The position numbers and the translations under genes are program-made. 64,000 nucleotides of DNA from Orientallactaga sibirica (taxonomy: Eukaryota; Chordata; Mammalia; Rodentia; Dipodidae). The stretch is taken from contig JAEOAD010000024.1 of assembly GCA_036365145.1 (NCBI GenBank), positions 16,196,501 to 16,260,500 of the forward strand, in the 5' to 3' direction. The first letter of the stretch is position 1. The number at the start of each line of letters is the position of its first letter. Below are positions 51,960-63,023 of this stretch, piece by piece. The notes below the pieces were generated by a model. It did no database searches and was not told the origin of the DNA. It was given only the letters and a program-made list of their open reading frames with translations.

Positions 51960-52297
51960 AAATTAATGTCATTTAACAATAACCTAAAAAGATAGGCTAG
52001 GGTCTTCACAGTCTCCATAACTCTCTAATGCCAGTTCCCCCTCTCACTCCCTGAGCTGCAGCCATGGAGAAAAGGAGGTAAGGAAATCTCTACACCATGG
52101 CTTATACACAAATCTCCCCATGGGAAAGCACCCAGGAAACAACTAGCTACAAAAGACACTCACATAAGTGAGCCTTCTACTATTGGAGTGAAGAAACCTC
52201 AATGTCACTGGTCTGGTACCACAATGCTCAACAAAACTAGGCACTGGGAAAATCCCACTGAACTTCTGATTCGAACTCTCCTCCCAGAGTGTGGTGC
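51960..52297. other. Unassigned sequence
   Basis: Continues the unassigned segment interrupted by the SINE. No gene. Confidence 0.35.
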
Positions 52298-52312
52298 AAG
52301 AAATTGCTCAAG

Positions 52313-52521
52313 GGGCTGGAGGGATGGCTTAGCGGTTAAGGTGTTTGCCTGCAAAGCCAAAGGACTGAGGTTCAATTCCCCAGGACCCACGTTAGCCAGA
52401 TGCACAAGGGGGCGCACATGTCTGGAGTTTGTTTGCAGTGGCTGGATGCCATGGCACACCCATTCTGTCTCTCTCTCTCCCTCTTTCTCTGTCAAATAAA
52501 TAAATAATTTTTTTTAAAAGA
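52313..52521 (+). mobile_element. tRNA-derived SINE
   Basis: Short form with GGTTCAATTCCCCAGG and CpGs intact. Duplication AAGAAATTGCTCAAG versus AAAGGAATTGCTCAAG. It contains GCACAAGGGGGCGC (52402-52415), a weaker CTCF-like word. Confidence 0.94.
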
Positions 52522-52524
52522 AAA

Positions 52525-52890
52525 GGAATTGCTCAAGACTTCAAAACAGAGCTACACTTCCAGAACTCAGTTAATTGGTGCTTCGTAAGAAGCAGGTACA
52601 ATCTATCTAGTTGGTCTTTTTGAAGATGCCAGCCTGTGTGCCAAACCTGTAAAAAATATACCTTAAAGATACCCAACCAGCACACTGCATACACAGAGGA
52701 TGTGAATGTGCTTTATAGTATACTATGATGAGAAATATATTGTTCTTAAAATATTTTTTCTTCTTCCTGTTACTCATAGTTCTGAATGTTAGGTATTTTT
52801 CTCCAAGGGATCATGTATTTGTGAATGGAAAACAGGAGACATTATACTAGGTGTTGGCAGCTTTCCGCTTAGATTTATGCATGTATATTT
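52525..52890. other. Unassigned sequence
   Basis: No recognised element or exon. Confidence 0.35.
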
Positions 52891-52894
52891 AACA

Positions 52895-53186
52895 TAAGAC
52901 AGGGATGTATAGCACTAAATCATGTCAAAATATTTCCATGGTTAATTTTCAGTCCAGCTTTCTGAAACTTATAAAGAAGCCCATTGGACTTATAATAAAC
53001 ATTACAATAAATGAAAAACAGAGCATTTACTGTAAAGTCTGGAAGAAGACAAGCGTGTTCATTCCCACTGCTTTTATTCCATATAATGTTCAACATGTTA
53101 GCTAGATCAATGAGACAAGAGAAAGATAGAAAAGGGAATAAAAACTAGAGGGAAAAATTTAAACTATCCTTGTTTGCAGATGATGA
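52895..53186 (+). pseudogene. L1 ORF2 reverse-transcriptase fragment
   Basis: Follows L1 RT order up to the catalytic-site region (CTTGTTTGCAGATGATGA near 53169-53186), broken by stops. A B1 begins at its end. It lies before the endonuclease fragment at 53.9 kb, so it must be a different L1 copy or a rearranged one. Confidence 0.72.
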
Positions 53187-53394
53187 TTTTTGTTTTGTTT
53201 TGTTTTGTTTTTGTTTTTGTTTGTTTTGTTTTGTTTTGGCTTGGTTTTTTTTTTTCAAGGTAGGGACTCGCTCTAGCCCAGGCTGACCTGGCATTCACTC
53301 TGTACTCTCAGGGTGGCCTTGAACTCACCGCAATCCTCCTCCCTCTGTGTCCCAAGAGCTGGGATCCAAGGCATGTGCCACCACGCCTGTTTCA
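53187..53394 (-). mobile_element. B1-type SINE with TTTTG tail
   Basis: Long TTTTG repeat (53187-53238), T run, then GCCCAGGCTGACCTGGCATT and GTGCCACCACGCCTG. The body is a typical minus-strand B1. Confidence 0.92.
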
Positions 53395-53437
53395 GAGTAG
53401 AGTTTTTAACTGGCACATTACATAGTGCTCACAAATG

Positions 53438-53780
53438 TGTTGGTTTGAATGTAAAATGCCCTTCCTCATAGGCTCATGTAGTTTAATTCTTGACCTTCAG
53501 CTGGTGGTGCTATTTGAGAAGGCTGTGAAACCTTTAGGGGGTAGAGCCTTGCTGGAAGACGTATGTCTTTATGGGTGGGCCTTGAGGATTTTTATCCCAG
53601 CCCCAGTTGTTCTTTCTACTTCCTCACTCTGTGGACGTTCTGCTAGCACTTGCATGCTTTTCCCAACCATGATGAAACTTTGCCTCTCAACTGTCAGCTG
53701 AATTAATCAACTCCTTGCTCCCATGAGCTGCTTCTCTTCAGGCATTTTGTCCTAGCCATGCAAAAGTAACTGATTCCACA
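53438..53780 (+). mobile_element. MaLR-type solo LTR
   Basis: TGGTTTGAATGTAAAATGCC start, CAGCTGGTGGTGCTATTTG, GGTAGAGCCTTGCTGG and CATTTTGTCCTAGCCATGC end. Standard MaLR layout. Confidence 0.85.
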
Positions 53781-54001
53781 AGAAACTTGCTTCAAATTCA
53801 ATGAAATACATTTTCATTGAAATGTGAAAGAGTGGAAAAATGACACCATAAAAACATTAAATTTTTAAAAGCAAGAGTGGATACATTAATATTTGATAAA
53901 GTAGATTTCACAGTCAAGAAAAAGACTAAGGACAAAGAAATATTACAAAATCCTACACGTATTGATGCACAGGTAAATATAATAATCTTAAATGTATTCA
54001 G

Positions 54002-54346
54002 TGATAGTTTGAATGAAAATGCTCCCCAAGAGGTCATGTGTTGGAATACACTTGATCCCCACCTGGTGGCACTACTTGGGAAGGTAGTGGAACCTTTAAA
54101 AAGGGGAGCCTTGCTAGAAGTGGGTCACTGTGGGTGGGCCTTGAGGTGTTACAGCCCAGCTCCCTGCCCTGTTTCCTCTCTCTGCTTCCTCACTCTAGTG
54201 AGATCTGATGTGGGCTTCCCACTCTGACCTGCCACGCCTTCCTTGCCATGATAAAACTTCCCCTCAAAACTGTAGGCCAAATTAAATTTTCCTTCTGCAA
54301 GCTGCTTTTTGTCAAGTATTTTGTCCCAGCAAGAAAAATGCAACTG
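54002..54346 (+). mobile_element. MaLR-type solo LTR inside old L1
   Basis: TGATAGTTTGAATGAAAATG start, CACCTGGTGGCACTACTTGG, GGGTGGGCCTTGAGGTGTTA, and an end with TATTTTGTCCCAGCAAG. Related to 53438-53780. It splits the L1 endonuclease region. Confidence 0.87.
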
Positions 54347-54896
54347 AAATATGTACCACTAACAGTCCCAGCCTACATGGAATAAAAGCTAAAAGCTGAA
54401 TGGAGGAAAGAAAATCTGTGATGACAATTGTGGGTCTCAATGTGCTGCTTCTAGAAGCTGTAAAATCGCTAGTCAGAAAATCAGCAAGGAAATAGCTGAT
54501 GCCAACGACACAATCAACTAATGATGTATCGGAGCCCTCTATTCAACCTCAACCAAAAAAAAAAAATTATTTTCAAGTACCCATGGTATATAGTTAAATA
54601 GTCACAAAAAAAAACCCACAAATGAAATTATACAGAGTATGTTTTCTGTCCAAGATGCAACTAACATATCAATAATAGAGAGACATATAAAGTCACTAAG
54701 CCTGAGAAAATTAATGCACCTTTATATAAGATATGGGTCAAAGAGAAATTTTCTAAAGATTATTTTTTAATTTAAAGACTATATAGAATTAAATGAAAAT
54801 TACAGCATTTTGTTGGATTATTGCTAAATCATTGCTGGTGAAATGTATTTATTTAGTTTATAAAGCAAAGTTGTAGTATATTAGTAAATAGTTTTT

Positions 54897-55048
54897 TTTA
54901 AGGTTTTTGTTATTTTTATTTATTTTTTAGAGTCAGAGAGAGGGAGGGAGAGAAAAAGAGAGAGAGAAAGAGAAAAGACCTCTAGCCACTGCAAACGAAC
55001 TCCAGACGCATGCAAATGCCTTAACCACTAAGCCATCTTTCCAGCCCC
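54897..55048 (-). mobile_element. tRNA-derived SINE, internally deleted
   Basis: CTAGCCACTGCAAACGAACT followed at once by TGCAAATGCCTTAACCAC: most of the central region is missing. Duplication TAAATAGTTTT versus TAAGTAGTTTT. Confidence 0.88.
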
Positions 55049-55430
55049 TAAGTAGTTTTAATATAGATTTAGTCATAGGCATTAGGAGAAAGAGCGCAGG
55101 AAACAAGAGAAGATCAGACAATAGCACAAGCCCTGGAGTAGATATGGGCTCCTCTAGAGAGTCACTAAAAAGAGAGACATAAAATATTCACTTATGAGGT
55201 AAATAATGGTCACAAATTAATAATCTAAGTCCCCACCTATGAGAAACAAAGATCAAAATAAACACAAAACAAGTAAAATGAAGAAAATCATAAAAAACAG
55301 TAGAAATGAATAAAATGGAAAAACAATATAGAAAATGAACTAGACAAAGCTTTTAAAATATCAATACAATTGATTTTAAAATGAGACTAGTTAGATTCAC
55401 AAAACAGATGCTAACAAAAATCCTGAAATC

Positions 55431-55593
55431 AAGCTGGGCATGGTGGGGCACACCTTTAATCCCAGCACTCAGGAGGCAGAGGGAGGAGGATCAGCATGAG
55501 TTCAAGGCCACCCTGAGACTACAAGTGAATTCCAGGTCAGCCTGGGCTAAGTGAGACTCTACCTTGAAAAGCCAAAAAAAAAAAAAAAAAAAA
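55431..55593 (+). mobile_element. B1-type SINE inside old L1
   Basis: GCTGGGCATGGTGGGGCACA head with a 24-base A tail. Perfect 15-bp duplication AAAAATCCTGAAATC at 55416-55430 and 55594-55608. Confidence 0.96.
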
Positions 55594-55853
55594 AAAAATC
55601 CTGAAATCATTACAAAGATATCTAGGGACTATCACAATCAACTTTATGTTCATAAGTTGAACAACTTAAAAGAAATGGACCAATTCCTTGAAAAATGTCA
55701 ACTCAGCTTAATATAGGTAGACACAAATATGCAACAAAGTTATAGCAGCCTGAATCCAATGATAAACAAAGAATTTATACACAAATTATGTAAGTAGGAC
55801 CTAAATACAATGTATATGTATACATATGTATGTTTCTATCTGAGCAGATATGT

Positions 55854-55854
<1 letters not shown>

Positions 55855-55907
<53 letters not shown>

Positions 55908-55917
55908 AGAGTCAGAG

Positions 55918-55949
<32 letters not shown>
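55855..55949 (+). repeat. GT then GA compound microsatellite
   Basis: GT run (55855-55906) and GA run (55921-55949) within the old L1. Confidence 0.96.
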
Positions 55950-56269
55950 GTCTTTGGGAACAGATACATTAAGGAGAGGACAAGAGAGAGTTGTACTGAA
56001 TCTCCAACATTGGCTCAACATTTGAAAATCCTTATCACAATGTAACAAATATCATATGTCATGTGAGTTGATGCAGATAAAGTGTGTGAGAAAAACTGAA
56101 CACCAACTCATAAAAACACTTTGAGTATGTTAATGATACAGAAGTATTGCTTCAACTTGACAAAAACCACCTACAGAAATTTAATGGTAGTATCAATCTT
56201 AATGACAAACAATTATGTGTTTCCTAAATACGATTGGGAACAAGGTAAGTTTACCCATTATTATGACTT

Positions 56270-56502
56270 TTTAATTTTTTTAAATATACTTTTATTGATT
56301 TATTATTTGAGAAAGTAATCGAGACAGAAAGAGGAAGACAGAAAGTGAGTATGGGTGCACCAGGGCCTCCTACCACTGAAGATGAACTCCAGATGCAGGT
56401 GCCTCTTTGTGCATCTGGCTTTAAGTGGACACTGGGGAACTGAACCCAAGCCATCAGACTTTGCAAGCAAGGGCCTTTAACCACTGAGCCATCTCTCCAG
56501 CA
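56270..56502 (-). mobile_element. tRNA-derived SINE inside old L1
   Basis: Minus-strand short form, ending CACTGAGCCATCTCTCCAGC. It separates two contiguous parts of the L1 RT domain. Confidence 0.9.
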
Positions 56503-56701
56503 CTATTCTTATCATTTTAGTCACCATTGTATAAGAAGTTCTAATCATTGCAATAACACATGAAAAGTGGGGAAAATTTTTATGGATGATCAAGGAAAAA
56601 TGTAATTGTCTCTGTTAGCAGAGAGAATTACTGCATATTTGGAGAACCCCCAAAGCAGCTACAAAGAAAATCATCTCTTTTCCACGACTGCAAAAAAAAA
56701 A

Positions 56702-56862
56702 AAAAAAGTAGAGCATGGTGGTGCACGCCTTTAATCTCAGCACTCCGGAGGCTGAGGTAGGAGAATCACTGTGAATTCGAGACCACCCTGAGACTACATA
56801 GTGAATTCTAGGTCAGCCTGGGCTAGAGTGAAACCCTACCTCAAAAACAACAAAAAAATCCC
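56702..56862 (+). mobile_element. B1-type SINE inside old L1
   Basis: GCATGGTGGTGCACGCCTTT, CGGAGGCTGAGGTAGG and CTAGGTCAGCCTGGGCTAG. Confidence 0.92.
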
Positions 56863-57052
56863 ACAAACTGATAATTAGAGAAAGATCATGGAATACTATT
56901 TCAACACAGAAATAAATTTCATTTCTACACAGTCAATAAAACACAGAAATCAAAACATTAAATATAATATCATTTAGTATCTCTCCAAAACTGGATTACT
57001 TAGGTATATTCAACTAAACCAGAAAGAATTTCATGTTAAAAAAAATATATAG

Positions 57053-57271
57053 GGGCTGGAGAAATGTCTCAGTGGTTAAGGCACTTGCCTGTAAAGCCTA
57101 AGGACCTAGGTTCAATTCCCTAGTACCCACATAAAGCCAGATGCACAAGGTGGCACATGTATCTGGAGTTAATTTGCAGTGGCTAGAGGATCTGGTATGT
57201 CCATTCTTTCATCTTCTGTATTTGCCTCTCTCTACCTTTTAGATAAGTAACTAACTAAATAAAATATTTAA
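57053..57271 (+). mobile_element. tRNA-derived SINE inside old L1
   Basis: Short form with GGGGCTGGAGAAATGTCTCA head and a weak CT part. Duplication unclear because the site is AT-rich. Confidence 0.88.
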
Positions 57272-57286
57272 ATAAACATATAAAAT

Positions 57287-57369
57287 GAGCCAAGTGCAGT
57301 GGCAGATGCCTTTACTCCCAGCACTGGGGATGCAGAGATAAGAGTATCACTATGAGTTCAAGGCCAGCT
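57287..57369 (+). mobile_element. B1 fragment, 3'-truncated
   Basis: First half of a B1 (GCCAAGTGCAGTGGCAGATG to GAGTTCAAGGCCAGC), ending abruptly where L1 resumes. Confidence 0.8.
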
Positions 57370-57519
57370 TTATTTTTATCATTGGCAACAGAAAATGAAC
57401 TAATTCAAGAGCAGATCCATACAAAGATGCTAGTCTGGTCTTCATAAACATGCAAAATAACTTCGATGGAGAATTAAAAACGTTTATATAAATGGTACTG
57501 GAGCAAGTGGGCATCTCTA

Positions 57520-57521
<2 letters not shown>

Positions 57522-57554
<33 letters not shown>
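57522..57554 (+). repeat. Poly-A tract
   Basis: About 33 A within the old L1. Confidence 0.97.
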
Positions 57555-57557
<3 letters not shown>

Positions 57558-58498
57558 CTTTGACCTAACTTCAAAATAGTGCAGGGATATAAATGTGGAA
57601 CATAATTTTTTTTACAAAAACAAATAAAAGAAAATATTCAGGATTTATGTTCAGACAAAGAAAATCTCAAACTGGACACCAAAAATACAACCAAGAATTA
57701 CAAATAAATCAAATATCATGAGCATGTCAATGTTTGATACGTAATGGTTCCCGTGAAGAGGAAAAGACAGGCTAAGCGTTCAGACTGTACTTACAAGTCC
57801 TGTAACCGCTACCTAGTATTTAGAAAATGGAAAGGGCTATCAAAGTCTAGCAGGCTTTGAAAATCTAATTGGGAAAGAGGCAAATACCATGAATAGACAC
57901 TAACTGTAGAGGATATACCGGTGACAAGTCCGTGAGACAAGTTCAACGTCATCAGCCATCCGTGAGATACAAGTTAAGACAATGAGTTGTGACTGCACAG
58001 CCAGAAAGGCTGAAGTAAAAGAATAGTGACACCATTAGATGCTGTGGGCATGGGAGAGCCTGGATCCACTCCTGACTGATGATGAGGATGTAACAAGAGC
58101 CACACATTCAGGAACACAGTGGAACAGCTTCTTACCAATGTAATCATAAACATAAATTTATTTGAACTTCCACTACCCCTACATAAAAACCCATATCATA
58201 CAATCCCCTACATGAATAAGCACAGATGTTTTGTATGCAATGGCCCCCCAACTGGAAAGAACCAGATGCCTTGCAATTGGTGAATTTTAAACAAACTGTG
58301 ATACATAGATTCCATGGCATTCTATACTGAACAACAAAGAAACATATTCTATTGATATGCACACAAAAGCACTGGATGGTTCCACAGGGAGATTAGTGCG
58401 GAGGAACAAAACACCAATCCCCAAAAGTTACATGCCATATGATTCCACTTATCTACTACTATGAAAGGGTACGTTTTTAGAAATAGATAGAGCACAGG

Positions 58499-58667
58499 AG
58501 CAGCTGGGTGTGGTGGCGTACACCTTTAATCTCAGAGCTCAGGAGGCAGAGATTGGAGGATCGCCGTGAGTTTGAGGCCACCCCCACAGCCTGGGCTAGA
58601 GTGAGAACTGACCTTGAAAAAAAAAAAAAAGAAGGAGGAAAGGAAGGAAGGGAGGAAGGGAGGGAGG
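58499..58667 (+). mobile_element. B1-type SINE, internally deleted
   Basis: The body lacks the GACTACATAGTGAATTCC segment (GAGGCCACC joins directly to CAGCCTGGGC). The tail became GGAA-rich. Duplication ATAGAGCACAGG flanks it, with one extra copy of ATAG at the left. Confidence 0.93.
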
Positions 58668-58799
58668 GAAATAGAGCACAGGTTAGTGATCGGGAAAGTT
58701 TATGATGGGGGTGGGTAGTGGAGAGTCCAGAGCAAGTAGGCAAAATGATTATGAAAGGCAAGAGTTGAAAATGCTCAAAAGAGGAACATTTTTAATGGG

Positions 58800-59545
58800 T
58801 AGAAATTGCTAGTGTTAGAAATAGAAGCAAGCTGAACTCTTCAGTGAGTACTCTGAAGTGATTTGTCAATATAAATAGATAAATACTACTAGACTGTGAT
58901 AGCTAACTGCCATTATTCTTTAGAGCCAGTAAATTTGTCGTTGTTAAAAGCCTTCTAATATATGTGTTTGCTCACAAATACAGACACGTCTAAAATAAAC
59001 AATGGGAAGTATCGCATATTTATCAGAAGCCCATTTGCTAAGTGGATATTAATATGGCATATGCATTTTACGACACATATTATTTTTTAATTTAAAATAA
59101 AATGCAATAAAATATCATTTATTTTTACTGCTCTAATGTATGCAACTTTTCTCATAGAACAGAGAATACTTACAACTGTTTGAAACCTTATTTCTCCTCA
59201 CACTAGACATGAGAACTAACTATTCCCATCACCTTATATATCTGTCTTATTACCAAATCAATATCAGTTATGTCTATGTCTTGAATTATATTAATCTGAA
59301 TAAAAATGCACTGCCTGCATTGTAATCATCACTACAGATTTTTAAAAATTAACCTGCCTTTCCTGTTACAATTCTACATAGAAGTATGTGAATGTGAGTC
59401 ACAGATTCCTTTAAAATTGTGGACTTGTAAGCCTTTTATCAAAGTTTTATCTTTAGCACAAAAGAAATGAAAATTTCTTTAAAGTATGACTTCAGAAATT
59501 CAAATAATTTTTAAAAATGCAAACAAATGTATAAAATCTACCCAT
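58800..59545. other. Unassigned AT-rich sequence
   Basis: Very AT-rich, no recognised element or exon. The first 100 bp may be the decayed end of the old L1. Confidence 0.35.
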
Positions 59546-59563
59546 AGAAAATCACTACACATT

Positions 59564-59829
59564 GGGGGCTGGAGAGATAGCTTAGCAGATAAGACATTTG
59601 CCTGCAAAGCTAAAGGATCCTGGTTCAATTCTCCAGGACCCACATAAGCCAGATGCACAAAGGGGTGCATGCATCTGGAGTTCGTTTGCAGTGGCTGGAG
59701 GCCCTAGTGTGCCCATTCTCTCTCTATCTATCTATCTCTCTGTCTGTCTGTCTGTCTCTCTTTCGCTCTCTGCCTGTTTCTCTCTCTCAAATAAAGAAAT
59801 AAATAAAATATACTTTTAAAAAAGAAAGA
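59564..59829 (+). mobile_element. tRNA-derived SINE
   Basis: Short form with CTAT and CTGT runs. Duplication AAAATCACTACACATT at both sides (59548-59563 and from about 59832). Confidence 0.95.
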
Positions 59830-59956
59830 AAAAAATCACTACACATTATTCACTATTATTCTGTACTGCTTTCATGCCTCCATGTACATATATGGATAGT
59901 TATTTTGAATTAAAGTTGATAGTATCTTGTATACTCTTTGATACTTTGGTTTCTGC

Positions 59957-60295
59957 TATGGTTTAGATAAGTATCCACCAGAAGCCCAAGGTACTATGAG
60001 GAGGTGGCAAGACCATTTAGTGGTGGAACCACATTGAAAGAAGTTAGATCGGTGTGGGCATGCCTTTGAAGAGGATTTTAGGAATCCAGTGCCTCGTTCT
60101 TCTCTCTTTTTCCTTTCTTACCACCAAGAGTTGAACAGTCCTATTTTGCCATCCACCAACACAATGTTCCACCACAGACTCAGAGCAACAGACCCAAGAG
60201 ATCATGGGCTGAAAACTCATGAGCCAAAATATACCCTGACTCTTTTTGAAGTCATTTATCTCAGGCATTGAATCAAAGTGATAGAAAGCTAAAAG
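59957..60295 (+). mobile_element. MaLR-type LTR, diverged
   Basis: TATGGTTTAGATAAGTATCC start, GGTGGCAAGACCATTTAGTG, ATGAGCCAAAATATACCC and CAGGCATTGAATCAAAGTGA end: old MaLR LTR layout. Confidence 0.65.
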
Positions 60296-60573
60296 TTTAA
60301 AATCTTTTCATTCACAGAGAAACATGTATGTGCTATCATGTTGAGATGTTATCTAGTATAAATGTTCCCATCCCCAATGATGGGATATGGAGGACTTTCC
60401 CGAGACTTAAATACTTTATACATCATTACTTATTTCCTTTGGCTATACTAACCCTAAAAGAATTGCCTTATAATTATAACCAATTTACAAAATGCTTAAC
60501 AGAATGTATAAAGAAAGCTATATTAGCACCACTGATCTTCAAAAAGCTGGACCAGCAATCAGCATCACTACAC

Positions 60574-60575
<2 letters not shown>

Positions 60576-60643
<68 letters not shown>

Positions 60644-60678
60644 ATAGAGAGAGATTTTATATATATATATAATTTATA

Positions 60679-60726
<48 letters not shown>

Positions 60727-60727
60727 C
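60576..60727 (+). repeat. Long TA dinucleotide tract
   Basis: About 60 bp of uninterrupted TA, an interruption with AGAGAGAGA, then about 70 bp more of TA-rich repeat. Self-complementary and likely unstable. Confidence 0.97.
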
Positions 60728-60836
60728 TCCATATGTATACACATATACTATGAGCATTCTCTTCACTTCTGTAATGGATGTATGAGCACATTTGTATTTA
60801 AGTCACTAAGTCATTTTATTTAATTGTGTTTTATAG

Positions 60837-60955
60837 CCAGGCATAATGGCTCATGTCTATAACTCTAGCATTCACGAGGCTGAGGCAGAAGGGTTGCCCT
60901 GTGTTCATAAGACCAGCCTGGGCTACAGAGTCACTTTGTCTCAAAACTAGTTTGT
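60837..60955 (+). mobile_element. Old B1-like SINE
   Basis: GCCAGGCATAATGGCTCATG, CGAGGCTGAGGCAGAAGG and CCAGCCTGGGCTACAGAG, closer to older B1 forms than to the young B1 of this window. Confidence 0.85.
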
Positions 60956-61056
60956 GTTCTGAAGTCTGTCAGGCAGCTTTGTAAGTTCTTCTTCTTGGCA
61001 CGAGGAGCATTCTTCCTCATTCCAGTTTACATATTGTCCTATATCAATTAAGAATT

Positions 61057-61272
61057 GGGGGCTGGAGTAATGGCTCAGGGGTTAAGGCTCTTGCCTGCAG
61101 AGCCTAATGACTCAAGTTTGATTCCCCAGTACCCATGTAAAGCCAGATATACAAAGTGGTGTATGGATCTGGAGTTTGTTTGCAGTGGTTGAAGACCCTG
61201 GTGTGCCCCTTCATTCATTCTCTGTTTTTCTCTCAGCTCTCTCTGCTTGAAAATAAATAAATAAATAATATT
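61057..61272 (+). mobile_element. tRNA-derived SINE (first of two at one site)
   Basis: Short form. Followed by AAAGAATTA (61273-61281) and immediately a second SINE. The left flank has TTAAGAATTG. Confidence 0.92.
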
Positions 61273-61281
61273 AAAGAATTA

Positions 61282-61497
61282 GGGGGGCTGGAGAGATGGT
61301 TCAGCACTTAGGGTGTTTGCCTGCAAAGCCAAGGGATCTTGGTTCAATTCTTCAGGACCCACATAAGCCAGATGCACAGGGGGCACATGCGTCTGGAGTT
61401 CGTTAGCAGTGGCTGGAGGCCCCAGTGTGCTCACTCTCTCTCTCTTTCTCTCTCTCTCTCTCAAATAAAAAGTAAATAAATAAAATATATTTTTGAA
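61282..61497 (+). mobile_element. tRNA-derived SINE (second of two at one site)
   Basis: GGGGGGCTGGAGAGATGG head, TCTC run and AAATAAAT tail. Followed by AAAGAATTA at 61498-61506, the third copy of the target word. Confidence 0.94.
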
Positions 61498-61506
61498 AAA
61501 GAATTA

Positions 61507-62803
61507 AGAGAAACATTGAGATAGTATATAATTCAATTCCATCATTTTACAGTCAGAAAAGGAAGGCTGTTGAGAAATTTCACTAATTTCCCATGACTAA
61601 ACCTTGATTTGTCCTGTTTCCAGATCTTTAGCTTTCTCCAGCTACTAGAAAATTGAGCAGCTAAATGGCTTCTTGTCCTGAAAGAATATGCATGAGAGGC
61701 TGTGGCTGGAAGAACTTTGACTCATGTCCCATAGGGGTCACCTTAATTCTGTTGGTGCCTTCCAGTACACTGGATGGTGCCCAACTCAAATATGTCAAGC
61801 AACATTGCTTGGGTAAAGATGGGGTCTTGGATGGCCACTGCATTTTTGCAACAGTTTGGATACTTGGGTGTAAGGTTTTGAGGGTGACCATCACAGCTCC
61901 ATTTATGGAGGGAAGCTTTGCTAATAGAGATAACCCTTCATTTACTATAAGGTCTGCTGGATTAAGACAGCAAGATATGGGACCTTAGGATAAATGGGAT
62001 TTCTGGTAGGAAATGAGCAGTATTTCTGGGGGACGTGGGAGAAAATTGTGATAACATCTTGTTAGGCCCACACATGCTCACATAGGTCTGGCATGCTATA
62101 TGTCCCAGGTTTCAAACTATTGAAGTTCCTTACGTTGGTCCCATGAGGAAATGTTTCCAAGTTTCTGCATTCTATGCGGTTGGTAATATTAAAACTGCCA
62201 TTCTATTCTTGGGATTCAGAGATCAGCAGAGGCCAACTTTTCTCTGTTGCCCTTGCCAACCGAAGAGCACATGATACTCTAAAAGCAACACACATATTTA
62301 ACACCCAGAACAGCCCCATTTTTCCACCTTGTCATACAGCAGTGGTGATTAAGGATCCTTTAATCGGCATTAGAGTAATTCCTCCGGTGAAGACTGGAGG
62401 AATGTAAAGATAAGAGTGTCCTCAGCAGCTCCCGCGGAATATTTTGTGAACTGAAATCACCTCACCCAGACCTCACAGCCGTCTCAGAACTTAGAGGAGA
62501 AGAATAAAGCTCACGAGGTCAAGACAGTCACTTCCTGCTTATCAGGATTAGCTACCACTACCCAAGAACTTGACTTTGAAGTGCTTGAGATCCAGCCAGA
62601 GAGGAAAATTCTCGAAAAGATTATAGAAAGGGAAAGGGTTTTCACTGTGACCTGGTTAAAACCTGGAGGCAGAGTCAAAGGCAGACAAGAGGGTGGAGAA
62701 AATGCTGACATTACAATGAATCCTTGGAAGGAAACAAGAGGCCAGGTACCCCAAAATAGTTTCAATAAGACAGAATACATCAACAACTTTATTTGTCGAT
62801 TTG
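61507..62803. other. Unassigned segment with a 107-codon frame
   Basis: About 1.3 kb with no recognised element. The frame 61665-61988 (Cys-rich start, no domain recognised) and those at 62174-62407 and 62581-62838 have no splice or codon support. Possible old LTR or conserved non-coding DNA. Confidence 0.35.
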
Positions 62804-62816
62804 ATTCAATTTTATT

Positions 62817-63020
62817 TTATTTATTTTTTATTGATTGATTGATTTGACAAAAAAAGAGAAGGAAAGAGAGAATGGGTGCATCAGGGCCTCCAGCCACTGC
62901 AAATGAACTCCAGATGTGAGCACCCCATGTACATCTGGCTAACGTGGGTCCTGAGGAATCGAACTTGGGTGCTTTGGCTTTGTAGGCAAAATGCCTTAAC
63001 CACTGAGCCATCCCTCCAGC
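62817..63020 (-). mobile_element. tRNA-derived SINE
   Basis: TTGATTGATTGATTTGAC at the left, CTGGCTAACGTGGGTCCTGA and CCATCCCTCCAGCCC at the right. Flanks GATTCAATTTTAT and GGTTCAATTTTAA. Confidence 0.93.
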
Positions 63021-63023
63021 CCT

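Larger units (their letters stand above)
53790..58800 (+). mobile_element. Old L1, endonuclease to 3' UTR, with many nested insertions
   Basis: Colinear pieces: endonuclease (53877-53995), end of endonuclease and linker (54360-54800), pre-RT (55250-55430, 55609-55790), RT (56030-56265, 56505-56700), downstream ORF2 (56870-57050, 57375-57720), ORF2 end and 3' UTR (57720-58498, 58683-58790). The insertions listed separately account for the interruptions. All frames are broken. Confidence 0.85.

Noticed and set aside
61665..61988. 107-codon plus-strand open frame as a possible exon
   Set aside because: No domain recognised and no convincing splice sites. Kept only as unassigned sequence.
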